A stretch of DNA of 41,180 nucleotides from Sphingomonas sp. (GTDB lineage: Bacteria > Pseudomonadota > Alphaproteobacteria > Sphingomonadales > Sphingomonadaceae), in NCBI GenBank assembly GCA_017849555.1, contig JAFIGU010000113.1:1-41180 (forward strand). The letters run 5' to 3'. This document shows, piece after piece, positions 33,580 to 41,180 of this stretch. How positions within the stretch are numbered: position 1 is the stretch's first letter; each line of letters begins with the position of its first letter. The notes under the pieces are model-generated. The model did no database searches. It had not been told where the DNA came from and saw nothing but the letters and a program-made list of their open reading frames with translations. The position numbers were made by a program, and so were the translations under genes.

Positions 33580-34476
33580 ATGCGCCGCATCCCGCCGCTC
33601 GCCGCCGTCCGCGTCTTCGAAGCCGCTGCGCGACACGAGAATTTCACCGCCGCCGCCGAGGAACTGGGGATGACCCAGGCGGCGGTGAGCTATCAGATCC
33701 GCGTGCTCGAGGAGCGGCTGGGCCAACCGCTGTTCCGCCGCGAGCGTCGTCGCGTCCTGTTGACCGACGCGGGGCGCCGCGCCGCACATCAGCTGACCCG
33801 CGCGTTCGACGCGATCGATGCCGCCTTCGCGGGCATCCGCGCCGAGGACGAGGGGCTGCTGACGCTCTCCACCTCGAACACCTTCGCCAATACCTGGCTG
33901 GTGTGGCGGCTCGGCGCGTTCCAGATGGCGCATCCAGAAATGGCGGTGCGGCTGCTGACCAGCGACCTGCTGACCGATTTCGCGGCCGAGGATGTCGATG
34001 TCGCGATCCGCGCCGGGCGCGGGGGTTGGGAGGGATTGTCGGAGGATCTGCTGCTGCGGATCGATTTCACCCCGATGTGCAGCCCCGAATTCCTCGCGCT
34101 CCGCGGTGGGCGGATCGAGCCTGCCGATCTGCTCAGGCTGCCGCTGATCAGCCCGAACGACCCGTGGTGGAGCCAATGGCTGCGCGAGGCGGGGGTGGAA
34201 GTGCCGGAGGGCGCGCTGCGCCCCGGCGTCCGGCTCGATTCACAGGCGCATGAGGGGCATGCGGCGATGGCCGGGCAGGGGGTGGCGATGCTGACGCCGT
34301 TCTTCTGGCGCAACGATCTCGCCGAGGGGCGGTTGGTGCGGTTGTTCGAACAGGCCTCGACGCGCAATTTCGGCTATTGGCTGGTGTGCCCCGAGCACCG
34401 CCGCCGCGTGCCCAAGATCGCGCGCTTCCGCGAATGGCTGCTGCGCGAGATCGCGGCGGATGGGGCGTTGTCCTGA
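33580..34476 (+). CDS. LysR-type regulator, GcvA-like
   Basis: A 298-residue regulator. The N-terminal helix-turn-helix reads LAAVRVFEAAARHENFTAAA, EELGMTQAAVSYQIRVLEER and LGQPLFRRERR, the GcvA type. The effector domain includes LSTSNTFANTWLVWRLGAFQ and DVDVAIRAGRGGW. It probably controls the divergent small gene at 33314. The effector is not deducible. Confidence 0.88.
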   Translation: MRRIPPLAAVRVFEAAARHENFTAAAEELGMTQAAVSYQIRVLEERLGQPLFRRERRRVLLTDAGRRAAHQLTRAFDAIDAAFAGIRAEDEGLLTLSTSNTFANTWLVWRLGAFQMAHPEMAVRLLTSDLLTDFAAEDVDVAIRAGRGGWEGLSEDLLLRIDFTPMCSPEFLALRGGRIEPADLLRLPLISPNDPWWSQWLREAGVEVPEGALRPGVRLDSQAHEGHAAMAGQGVAMLTPFFWRNDLAEGRLVRLFEQASTRNFGYWLVCPEHRRRVPKIARFREWLLREIAADGALS

Positions 34477-34502
34477 TCGCTTTCGTCGCCCCGGCCACTT
34501 CG

Positions 34503-34594
34503 TCATCCCCGCGCAGGCGGGGATCCATTCTGGCTGGCCTATCGGCTTGAGCCGCAACCTCGGCGCGAATGGATTCCCGCCTTCGCGGGAATGA
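34503..34594. repeat. Inverted repeat upstream of parC
   Basis: Arms 34503-34530 and 34567-34594 are reverse complements with four mismatches, centred on the same C-C-C-C-G-C / G-C-G-G-G-G core as the repeats at 30459 and 30516. It belongs to the dispersed family and ends the LysR transcript or separates it from parC. Confidence 0.8.
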
Positions 34595-34655
34595 CGGGGA
34601 AGAGCTTGCTCGGTGTTTGCGGAATTTCCGTTCGCCCCTTAAAGCCTCCGGCTTC

Positions 34656-36893
34656 ATGGCTACCGACTTTGCAGAACCGCCGATCGGCATCCTCGATGCA
34701 CCCTTCGACAGCGCGCTTTCCGAACGTTATCTCGTTTACGCGCTCTCCACGATCACCGCGCGCTCGCTGCCCGACGTCCGCGACGGGCTGAAGCCGGTGC
34801 ATCGCCGCTTGCTGTGGGCGATGCGGCTGCTCAGGCTCGATCCCGCGGCGGGCTACAAGAAATGCGCCCGCGTCGTCGGCGACGTGATCGGTAAATATCA
34901 CCCGCACGGCGACCAGTCGGTCTATGACGCGATGGTTCGCCTCGCGCAGAATTTCGCGCTGCGCTATCCGCTCGTCGACGGGCAGGGCAATTTCGGCAAT
35001 ATCGACGGCGATAACGCTGCCGCTTACCGGTACACCGAAGCGCGGCTGACGCAGGTCGCGATCGACCTGATGGACGGGCTCGACGAGGATGCGGTCGCGT
35101 TCCGCCCGACCTATAATGGCGAGGAGCAGGAGCCCGAGCTGTTTCCCGGCATGTTCCCCAATCTGCTCGCCAACGGCGCGAGCGGGATCGCGGTGGGCAT
35201 GGCGACTTCGATCCCGCCACACAATGCCGCCGAATTGCTCAACGCCGCGATCGCGCTGATCGACAATCCCGCGACTGATCCGCTCGATCACGTCCAGGGG
35301 CCGGATTTCCCGACCGGCGGGCTGGTGGTCGACGGCGCCGCGGTGATCCGCGAGGCTTATGCCACCGGGCGCGGCGGCTTCCGCGTGCGCTGCCGCTGGA
35401 CGGTCGAGCGCGAGAAGGGCGGGGCGTGGCAGATCGTCGTGGGGGAAATCCCCTATGGCGTTCCCAAGGGCAAGCTGATCGAGCAGATCGCGGCGCTGAT
35501 CAACGAGAAGAAATTGCCGATCCTCGCCGACGTGCGCGACGAGAGCGACGCCGAGATCCGGCTGGTGCTCGAGCCGCGCAGCCGCACCGTCGACCCGCAG
35601 GTGCTGATGGACGGGCTGTTCCGGCTGTCCGATCTCGAAACCCGCGTGCCGCTCAACCTCAACGTGCTCGACAAGACGCGCACCCCGCGGGTGATGAGCC
35701 TCAAGGAAGCGCTGGAGGCGTGGGTCGAGCATCAGTTCGTCGTGCTGCGCCGGCGCACCGAGCATCGCCTCGCCAAGATCGCCGACCGGCTGGAACTGGT
35801 CGCGGGCTATATCATCGCCTTCCTCAACCTCGACCGGGTGATCGAGATCATCCGCACCGAGGATGAGCCCAAGCCGGTGATGATGGCCGAATTCCAGCTC
35901 ACCGACCGCCAGGCCGAAGCGATCCTCAACATGCGGCTGCGCTCGCTGCGCCGGCTGGAGGAAATGGAGCTCAAGCGCGAACAGGAAGCGCTGACCAAGG
36001 AACAGGCCGAGCTGCAGGCTTTGCTCGGCTCCGACGCGCGGCAGCGCACGCGGATGAAGAAGGATCTCGGCAAGATCCGCGACCGCTATGGCCTGGAGAC
36101 CGCGCTCGGCCGCCGCCGCACGACGATCGAGGAAGCCGCCCCGGCGCGCGAGATCCCGCTGGAGGCGATGATCGAGCGCGAGCCGATCACGGTGATCCTG
36201 TCGCAGCGCGGCTGGATTCGCGCGATGAAGGGGCATGTCGATCTCGCCTCGGCCGAGACGCTCAAGTTCAAGGAGGGCGACGGCCCGGCCTGGGCGTTCC
36301 ACGCGCAGACCACCGACAAATTGCTGCTCGCCGCGGAAAACGGGCGTTTCTACACGCTCGCGGCGGACAAATTGCCCGGCGGGCGGGGGTTCGGCGAGCC
36401 GGTTCGCGCGACGATCGACCTCGACGGCAATGTCGGGATCGCGGCGTTCATGAGCGCGGCGAAGCTCGACACATTGCTCATCGCGGCGAGCGACGGGCGC
36501 GGCTTCGTCGTGTCGGCGGCGGATGTGCAGGCCGAAACGCGCAAGGGCAAGACGGTGATGACCCCGCGCCCCGGCGCGAAACTGCTGCTCGCCAAGCCGA
36601 TCCCCGCCGATGCCGATTATGTCGCGGCGATCGGCGACAACCGCAAGATGGTGGTGTTCCCGCTGTCCGAACTCGCCGAGATGACGCGCGGGCAGGGGGT
36701 GCAGCTTCAGCGTTATCGCGACGGCGGGCTCTCCGACGCGATCGCTTTCCATTATGCCGACGGCCTCAGCTGGTCGATGGGCGGTGGGAGCGGGCGGGTG
36801 CGCACCGAGAGTGACCTTTCGCCGTGGCGCACCGCGCGCGGCGCCGCCGGACGGATGCCGCCGAACGGTTTCCCCCGCGACAACCGCTTCTGA
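34656..36893 (+). CDS. parC: DNA topoisomerase IV subunit A
   Basis: A 745-residue ParC, which with ParE decatenates daughter chromosomes. The breakage-reunion domain has the active-site tyrosine Y126 in YRYTEARL, the quinolone-pocket segment GKYHPHGDQSVYDAMVR (79-95) and NLLANGASGIAVGMATSIPP. A long coiled coil (LRRLEEMELKREQEALTKEQ) precedes the C-terminal beta-pinwheel. MATDFAEPPIG at 34656 is the start. The residue equal to E. coli ParC Ser80 is Q87 and to Glu84 is D91; in this clade that may be normal. Confidence 0.97.
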   Translation: MATDFAEPPIGILDAPFDSALSERYLVYALSTITARSLPDVRDGLKPVHRRLLWAMRLLRLDPAAGYKKCARVVGDVIGKYHPHGDQSVYDAMVRLAQNFALRYPLVDGQGNFGNIDGDNAAAYRYTEARLTQVAIDLMDGLDEDAVAFRPTYNGEEQEPELFPGMFPNLLANGASGIAVGMATSIPPHNAAELLNAAIALIDNPATDPLDHVQGPDFPTGGLVVDGAAVIREAYATGRGGFRVRCRWTVEREKGGAWQIVVGEIPYGVPKGKLIEQIAALINEKKLPILADVRDESDAEIRLVLEPRSRTVDPQVLMDGLFRLSDLETRVPLNLNVLDKTRTPRVMSLKEALEAWVEHQFVVLRRRTEHRLAKIADRLELVAGYIIAFLNLDRVIEIIRTEDEPKPVMMAEFQLTDRQAEAILNMRLRSLRRLEEMELKREQEALTKEQAELQALLGSDARQRTRMKKDLGKIRDRYGLETALGRRRTTIEEAAPAREIPLEAMIEREPITVILSQRGWIRAMKGHVDLASAETLKFKEGDGPAWAFHAQTTDKLLLAAENGRFYTLAADKLPGGRGFGEPVRATIDLDGNVGIAAFMSAAKLDTLLIAASDGRGFVVSAADVQAETRKGKTVMTPRPGAKLLLAKPIPADADYVAAIGDNRKMVVFPLSELAEMTRGQGVQLQRYRDGGLSDAIAFHYADGLSWSMGGGSGRVRTESDLSPWRTARGAAGRMPPNGFPRDNRF

Positions 36894-36961
36894 CGGCTCA
36901 GAAAAATGCGTCGAATCGATAACTTCACACTTGTAAATTTAGGTCGTCGTTAACGCTCCGT

Positions 36962-38644
36962 ATGTCATCGCAAGCGCCAATGATGACGGGGGGCAACATC
37001 GCAAAGGCCATTCCGCCGGTCATGCCCCCGGGTCTGACCGCGGCGGAGGGTGCGCTCGAACTGTTGCCGATCGCTGCGGTCGTCGCGGGGTTCGACGGCG
37101 AGCGGCTGATTCGCGAGACTCCCAACGCGATATTCCGCCGGCTCGGGCTCGATCGCACGCTGGAGGATATCGGCCCGCGCATCGCCACGTTCCTCGCCAA
37201 GGGCGATGCGCGCGCCGAATTCGCCTGGGATATCGGCGATGCCGTCGAGCGGCGGCATTTCACGGTGACGCTGGCGCGTATCGGCTATCGCGCCGAGCCG
37301 CGCTGTTTCGTGTCGTTCGTCGATCATACCGGCGAATTGCGCACCGAGCAGAATCTGCGCCGCGAAATGACGATCGACAGCCTCACCGGGCTACCCAACC
37401 GTGGCGGCTTCGGCGATCGGCTGGAGGCGCAGATCGCCGAGGGCGAGACGGCCTGCGCTGTGCTGGTGGTCGATCTCGATCGCTTCGGCCGGATCAACGC
37501 CTGCCTCGGCAGCATGGCGGGCGACGAATTGCTGATGGCGGTGGCGCGGCGCATCAAGGGGGCGCTGCGCACGCATGACGTGCTGGCGCGCACCGGCGGC
37601 GACGAATTCGGCATCCTGCTGTCGATCGACGATAGCCGCGACGAGGCCGAGCATGTCGCCAAGCGGATCCGCGCGGTGCTCGCCGCGCCGTTCCGGCTGA
37701 GCGATTACGAGATCCAGGTCACCTGCTCGATCGGCATCGCGTTCATCGAGGATGCGGTGACCGAGGCGGAGGACGCGATCCGCCACGCGCAATTCGCGGT
37801 CCGCCGCTCGAAGGAGAGCGGGCAGGCGGAGGCCTATCAGAACCACGCCTTCGTGCGCGCGCGCGAGGAATTCGCGCTGGAAACCCAGCTACGCCGCGCG
37901 ATCGCCGAGGAGCAATTGACGCTCCACTTCCAGCCGATCTGCGACCTGTCGACCGGGCGGATCGTCAGCTTCGAGACGCTGGCGCGCTGGACCGACGAGG
38001 CGGGGCGGGTGCAATCGCCGAGCATCTTCATCCCGGTGGCGGAGGAATCGGGGCTGATCCTGCCGCTCGGTCGCTGGGCGCTCGACGAGGCGGCGCGGAC
38101 ACTGGCGGCGTGGGACCTGCAGAGCGGTGGCGATTGCGGCGTCTCGATGTCGGTCAATCTCTCGGCGATCCAGCTCCAGCGCGATGCGGTGGCACCGATG
38201 GTGGCGGCGGCGCTCACCGCGCACGGGCTGGCGGGCAACCGGCTGCGGCTCGAACTGACCGAAAGCGCGCTGATCTCCGAGCCCGATCGGATCGCGCGGG
38301 TGCTGCATGCGCTGAAGGCGCTCGGCACGACGATCGCGATGGACGATTTCGGCACCGGCTATTCCAACCTCGCCTATCTCCAGAAACTGCCGATCGACAC
38401 GCTCAAGATCGACCGCAGCTTCGTCACCGGGCTGCTCGCCGATCGCGACAAGGTGGCGATCGTCCGCGCGGTGCTTGGGCTCGCGGCGGCGCTCAACATG
38501 GAAACCGTCGCCGAGGGGATCGAGACGATCGAGGTCGGGCAGACGCTCGCCGCGCTCGGCTGTACCTATGGCCAGGGCTTCGCTTATGCCGCGCCGCTCG
38601 ACGCGGCGGCGGCCTATCGGTTGCTTTCCGAACGCAACAGCTGA
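36962..38644 (+). CDS. GGDEF-EAL cyclic-di-GMP protein
   Basis: A 560-residue protein with a PAS-like N terminus (~20-130), a GGDEF domain and an EAL domain. The GGDEF motif is intact at 212-216, and an RxxD inhibitory site (RTHD, 203-206) precedes it. In the EAL domain the signature is E338-T-L, followed by ELTES, DDFGTGYSNL, LKIDRSF and ETVAEGIE, so the phosphodiesterase residues look complete. It can probably both make and degrade cyclic di-GMP. No transmembrane segment is visible. The end overlaps cca, on the other strand, by 31 bases. Confidence 0.92.
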   Translation: MSSQAPMMTGGNIAKAIPPVMPPGLTAAEGALELLPIAAVVAGFDGERLIRETPNAIFRRLGLDRTLEDIGPRIATFLAKGDARAEFAWDIGDAVERRHFTVTLARIGYRAEPRCFVSFVDHTGELRTEQNLRREMTIDSLTGLPNRGGFGDRLEAQIAEGETACAVLVVDLDRFGRINACLGSMAGDELLMAVARRIKGALRTHDVLARTGGDEFGILLSIDDSRDEAEHVAKRIRAVLAAPFRLSDYEIQVTCSIGIAFIEDAVTEAEDAIRHAQFAVRRSKESGQAEAYQNHAFVRAREEFALETQLRRAIAEEQLTLHFQPICDLSTGRIVSFETLARWTDEAGRVQSPSIFIPVAEESGLILPLGRWALDEAARTLAAWDLQSGGDCGVSMSVNLSAIQLQRDAVAPMVAAALTAHGLAGNRLRLELTESALISEPDRIARVLHALKALGTTIAMDDFGTGYSNLAYLQKLPIDTLKIDRSFVTGLLADRDKVAIVRAVLGLAAALNMETVAEGIETIEVGQTLAALGCTYGQGFAYAAPLDAAAAYRLLSERNS

Positions 38645-39807
38645 TCGGCGATCGCGCCGGTCTCCGCCGCATCGGGGAAGCCGCGCGCGATCCACTCGCT
38701 TTCCACCGCACGCAGGATACGCGCGACCTCCGGCCCCTTGGCGATACCGCGCGCGACGATCTCGCCGCCGCCGATCGGCAGCCGCGGCGGGGCCCAGCCG
38801 CGCAGCTCAGCCACGCTCTCGCCGACGAGCAGCAGCCGGTCGGTGGCGATCGCCGGGCCGACGCGATAGGCGAGCGCGCGCGGCCCTTCATTGCCGGGTC
38901 CGTCATGCGCCGCCTGCAACCGCTTGCGATCGTTGTTGGAGAGCTTGAGCCGCGCGCCGACGCCTTCGGCATCCGCCGGGGCGATCAGCGCGGCGAGCCG
39001 GCGGATCGCATCGGGCGCGACGCCCTCGGCGGCTTCGTGCGCGGCGAGCCGGGTGAGCGCCGCTGCATCGGTGATCTCGGGCAGGACCGGGCGGAAGATG
39101 CCGCACTCGATCATCAACGCGATCGTCTCCACCGCTTTGGGCGCGACGAGCAATTTGAGCAATTCGGCCGCGATCCGCTCGCGCGACAGCGCCATCAGGT
39201 CGTTGGCGCGTTCGGTGCAGGCGGTCAGCCCGTCGCGATCGATCGTCTCGCCGAACCGCGCGTGGAAGCGGAAGAAGCGCAGGATGCGCAGGTGATCCTC
39301 GGCGATCCGCTGATAGGGATCGCCGATGAAGCGCACGCGGCGCGCCTTGAGGTCGTCGAGCCCGCCGAACCAGTCATAGACCTGCCCGGTCAGCAGATCG
39401 GCATAGAGCGCGTTGATCGTGAAATCGCGGCGCGCGGCATCCTCGCGCCAGTCGTCGGTGAAGGCGACGGTGGCGCGGCGGCCGTCGGTGGAAACGTCGC
39501 GGCGCAAGGTCGTGACCTCGACCACCGTCCCGCTGGAAACCGCGGTGACGGTGCCGTGGTCGATCCCGGTCGGGACGGCGCGGATCCCGCCCCCTTCGAG
39601 CCGCGCGATCACCTCGGCGGGGGCGTGGCGGGTGGCGATGTCGATGTCCGCCACGTCGAGCCCGAGCAGAGTGTCGCGCACCGCGCCGCCGACGTAACGC
39701 GCGTCGCCGTCGCGCGCGCCGAGCGCGTCGGCAAGCCGCTTCAGCCCCGGCTGGTCGCGCCACGGCGCGGCGGGGAGCGTGGGTTCGTCGTGCCTTACGG
39801 TGTCCAT
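38614..39807 (-). CDS. cca: CCA tRNA nucleotidyltransferase / polyA-polymerase family
   Basis: A 397-residue class II nucleotidyltransferase adding or repairing the tRNA 3' CCA. The N terminus has YVGGAVRDTLLG and catalytic DIDIAT, followed by FGTV-like HGTVTAV, RRDFTINALYADL and GDPYQRIAEDHLRILRFFRF. The C-terminal half is the helical tRNA-binding part. ATG 39807 (MDTVRHDE) overlaps the NUDIX gene by 13 bases. Last gene of the three-gene operon. Confidence 0.95.
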   Translation of the reverse strand: MDTVRHDEPTLPAAPWRDQPGLKRLADALGARDGDARYVGGAVRDTLLGLDVADIDIATRHAPAEVIARLEGGGIRAVPTGIDHGTVTAVSSGTVVEVTTLRRDVSTDGRRATVAFTDDWREDAARRDFTINALYADLLTGQVYDWFGGLDDLKARRVRFIGDPYQRIAEDHLRILRFFRFHARFGETIDRDGLTACTERANDLMALSRERIAAELLKLLVAPKAVETIALMIECGIFRPVLPEITDAAALTRLAAHEAAEGVAPDAIRRLAALIAPADAEGVGARLKLSNNDRKRLQAAHDGPGNEGPRALAYRVGPAIATDRLLLVGESVAELRGWAPPRLPIGGGEIVARGIAKGPEVARILRAVESEWIARGFPDAAETGAIADQLLRSESNR

Positions 39808-40397
39808 CTCAATCGTCGTGCCAGGTTGACGACCATCGCGGCGGTGGCGCCCCAGATGCGGCGGCCGTCCCACATGATCTCATAATAATGCCGTTCGTGG
39901 CCCTGCCACTCGACCGTCACCTCGATATGGTTGGCGGTATCGAGCAGGAAATCGAGCGGCACCTCGAACACCGCCGACACTTCGGCCGGATTGGCGACCA
40001 GCGGCAGATCGGGCGGGATCACCGCGACCACCGGGGTGACGAGAAAGCCGGTGACGGTGCGATAGCGATCGACCGCGCCGATCACCGTGACGCGGTCACG
40101 GGGAAGCGCGATTTCCTCCTCCGCCTCGCGCAGCGCCGCGGTCACCGCATCCTCGCCCGGGTCGAGCCGGCCGCCCGGGAAGGCGACCTGCCCGGCGTGG
40201 CGGCGCATCGTCTCGGGGCGCTGGGTGAGGATCACCCCCGGCCGGTCGCGATCGGTGACGGGGACGAGCACCGCGGCGGGGCGCATCGAGTTTTCCGGCG
40301 CGACGTCGAGATCGACGCGGTCGCCGGTCAGCAGCACGGGCTGTTCGGCGAGCCCGGCGGTCAGCGCGCGGTGCAGCCGCTCGACGAGATCGCTCAC
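39795..40397 (-). CDS. NUDIX hydrolase, CoA pyrophosphatase type
   Basis: A 200-residue hydrolase. The Nudix box is intact (GGRLDPGED, then REAEEEI, fitting G-x5-E-x7-REUxEE). Upstream ILTQRPETMRRHAGQVAFPG is the CoA-type signature. It probably cleaves CoA or related diphosphates to 4'-phosphopantetheine and 3',5'-ADP. GTG 40397 overlaps the DUF1285 stop (GTGA), coupling translation. Confidence 0.92.
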   Translation of the reverse strand: MSDLVERLHRALTAGLAEQPVLLTGDRVDLDVAPENSMRPAAVLVPVTDRDRPGVILTQRPETMRRHAGQVAFPGGRLDPGEDAVTAALREAEEEIALPRDRVTVIGAVDRYRTVTGFLVTPVVAVIPPDLPLVANPAEVSAVFEVPLDFLLDTANHIEVTVEWQGHERHYYEIMWDGRRIWGATAAMVVNLARRLRWTP

Positions 40398-40954
40398 GGC
40401 ATCAGCGGGAAGAAGGCCCCCGCGCTCCACACCCCGGGCGGCTCGTCGTCGCCTGCCAGCGCGCGCTCGGCGAGGTCGTAATAGAGGCTGCGCGCCACCA
40501 GAGCCTCCAGCCCGCCGCGGACGTGGAGATAGGGATGGGGGCCGTCGTCATGCTCGACGAAGCGCAACGGATGCTCGGCCGAGGCGGTGACGATATCGCC
40601 GGTGTTGAGCCGGAAGGCGAGCGTCGCATCGCGCCCGTCGCCGTCGACCTTCATCTCCACCGCAACGAAGGGCGCATCCTCCACCGTGATATCGAGCTTT
40701 TCGACCGGGGTGACGAGAACATAGCCGCCGTCGGGCTCGCGGCGCAGGATGCGGCTGAACGCGCGGACCATCGCCTGCCGCCCGATCGGCGAGCCCTGAT
40801 GAAACCAGGTGCCGTCGCGCGCGATGCGCATCTCGCTGTCGCCGCAATGCGTCGGGTGCCAGCGCTCGACCGGCGGCAGCCGATCGCCCTCCGCCAGCCG
40901 CGCGATGTCCGCGATCGTCAGCGTTTCGAAATCGGGGGGCGGCGCCATCGGCAT
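40394..40954 (-). CDS. DUF1285 family protein
   Basis: A 186-residue protein in the alphaproteobacterial DUF1285 family: RWHPTHCGDSEMRIARDGTW near the start, GSPIGRQAMVRAFSRILRRE next, then LVTPVEKLDITVEDAPFVAV and a C-terminal ARSLYYDLAERAL. Structures of this family show a small beta-rich fold; the function is unproven. First gene of the DUF1285 - NUDIX - cca operon. Either 40954 or 40948 can be the start. Confidence 0.9.
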   Translation of the reverse strand: MPMAPPPDFETLTIADIARLAEGDRLPPVERWHPTHCGDSEMRIARDGTWFHQGSPIGRQAMVRAFSRILRREPDGGYVLVTPVEKLDITVEDAPFVAVEMKVDGDGRDATLAFRLNTGDIVTASAEHPLRFVEHDDGPHPYLHVRGGLEALVARSLYYDLAERALAGDDEPPGVWSAGAFFPLMP

Positions 40955-41055
40955 GATTCCGGCAGCGTTAGGGTTTAAGCGCGGGTTTGGAAAGCTCCCC
41001 TCCTTCTACTCCCCTTGTATGTTGAAGGTTGCCCGATCTGATTGGAGGATGGGGT

Positions 41056-41085
41056 GATCGCCGGGGGTGGCCCCCCCCGGCGATC
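41056..41085. repeat. GC-rich perfect hairpin near window end
   Basis: Arms 41056-41067 and 41074-41085 (GATCGCCGGGGG / CCCCCGGCGATC) pair perfectly over 12 bp. I recall this hairpin and its flanks as a dispersed sphingomonad intergenic repeat. The rest of 40955-41180 shows no gene. Confidence 0.8.
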
Positions 41086-41180
41086 GGGCGGGTGGGGCCG
41101 TCGACCCCTTGGTGAATAGCGCACCGTAAGGGAGCCTGGTCCACTCGTCCTTCGCGTTCGGCCTGAACAGATGAAGGGGA

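Noticed and set aside
36094..39885. Long opposite-strand frames across parC and the GGDEF-EAL gene
   Set aside because: They are mirror frames of clear genes in GC-rich DNA, rich in Arg, Gly and Ala.

Overview
The window looks like a high-GC alphaproteobacterial chromosome, most likely Sphingomonas or a close relative. The reasons are the protein style (two large TonB-dependent receptors, alphaproteobacterial ParC, the DUF1285-NUDIX-cca operon), a GTTC-N7-GTTC LexA box in front of uvrA, and many dispersed GC-rich inverted repeats. Identification is from reading the proteins, not from a search.

Positions 1-13.8 kb are the early/replication half of a prophage or phage-derived element that continues off the left edge. 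All its genes lie on the + strand, and many overlap their neighbour by a few bases (ATGA/GTGA). In order they are: a protein with octapeptide repeats (cut by the window edge); a type II hammerhead ribozyme at 721-792; a small phage protein; a RuvC-like resolvase; a winged-helix protein; several very small proteins (two of them membrane proteins); a PGDYG-type protein; a SNF2 helicase; a recombination-type accessory protein; a DUF2800 PD-(D/E)XK nuclease with an iron-sulfur cysteine pattern; a DUF2815 single-strand-binding protein; a family A DNA polymerase; a winged-helix protein; a primase-polymerase/RecA-fold helicase; a small protein overlapping the integrase; and a tyrosine integrase. tRNA-Val(GAC) follows the integrase. 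No capsid, tail, lysis or repressor gene is visible here.

Positions 13.9-14.5 kb hold no intact gene, only decayed IS3-type and IS66-type transposase pieces. Positions 14.5-25.5 kb are an accessory nutrient-acquisition region: arylsulfatase, LysR regulator and TonB-dependent receptor in one minus-strand run. A dehalogenase/epoxide-hydrolase-like enzyme diverges from this run across a palindromic operator candidate. Then come a transporter remnant, a second TonB-dependent receptor and another alpha/beta hydrolase. A lower-GC orphan gene lies at 25.7-26.3 kb.

Positions 26.6-41.2 kb are core chromosome: uvrA, two small conserved genes, purC, a DUF4349 lipoprotein, an esterase, a small DUF1127-like gene divergent from a GcvA-type LysR regulator, parC, a GGDEF-EAL protein, and the operon DUF1285 - NUDIX (CoA pyrophosphatase type) - cca. 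Inverted repeats sit in several of the gaps.

The strongest unusual item is the hammerhead ribozyme. Every core nucleotide and all three helices can be read directly from the sequence.
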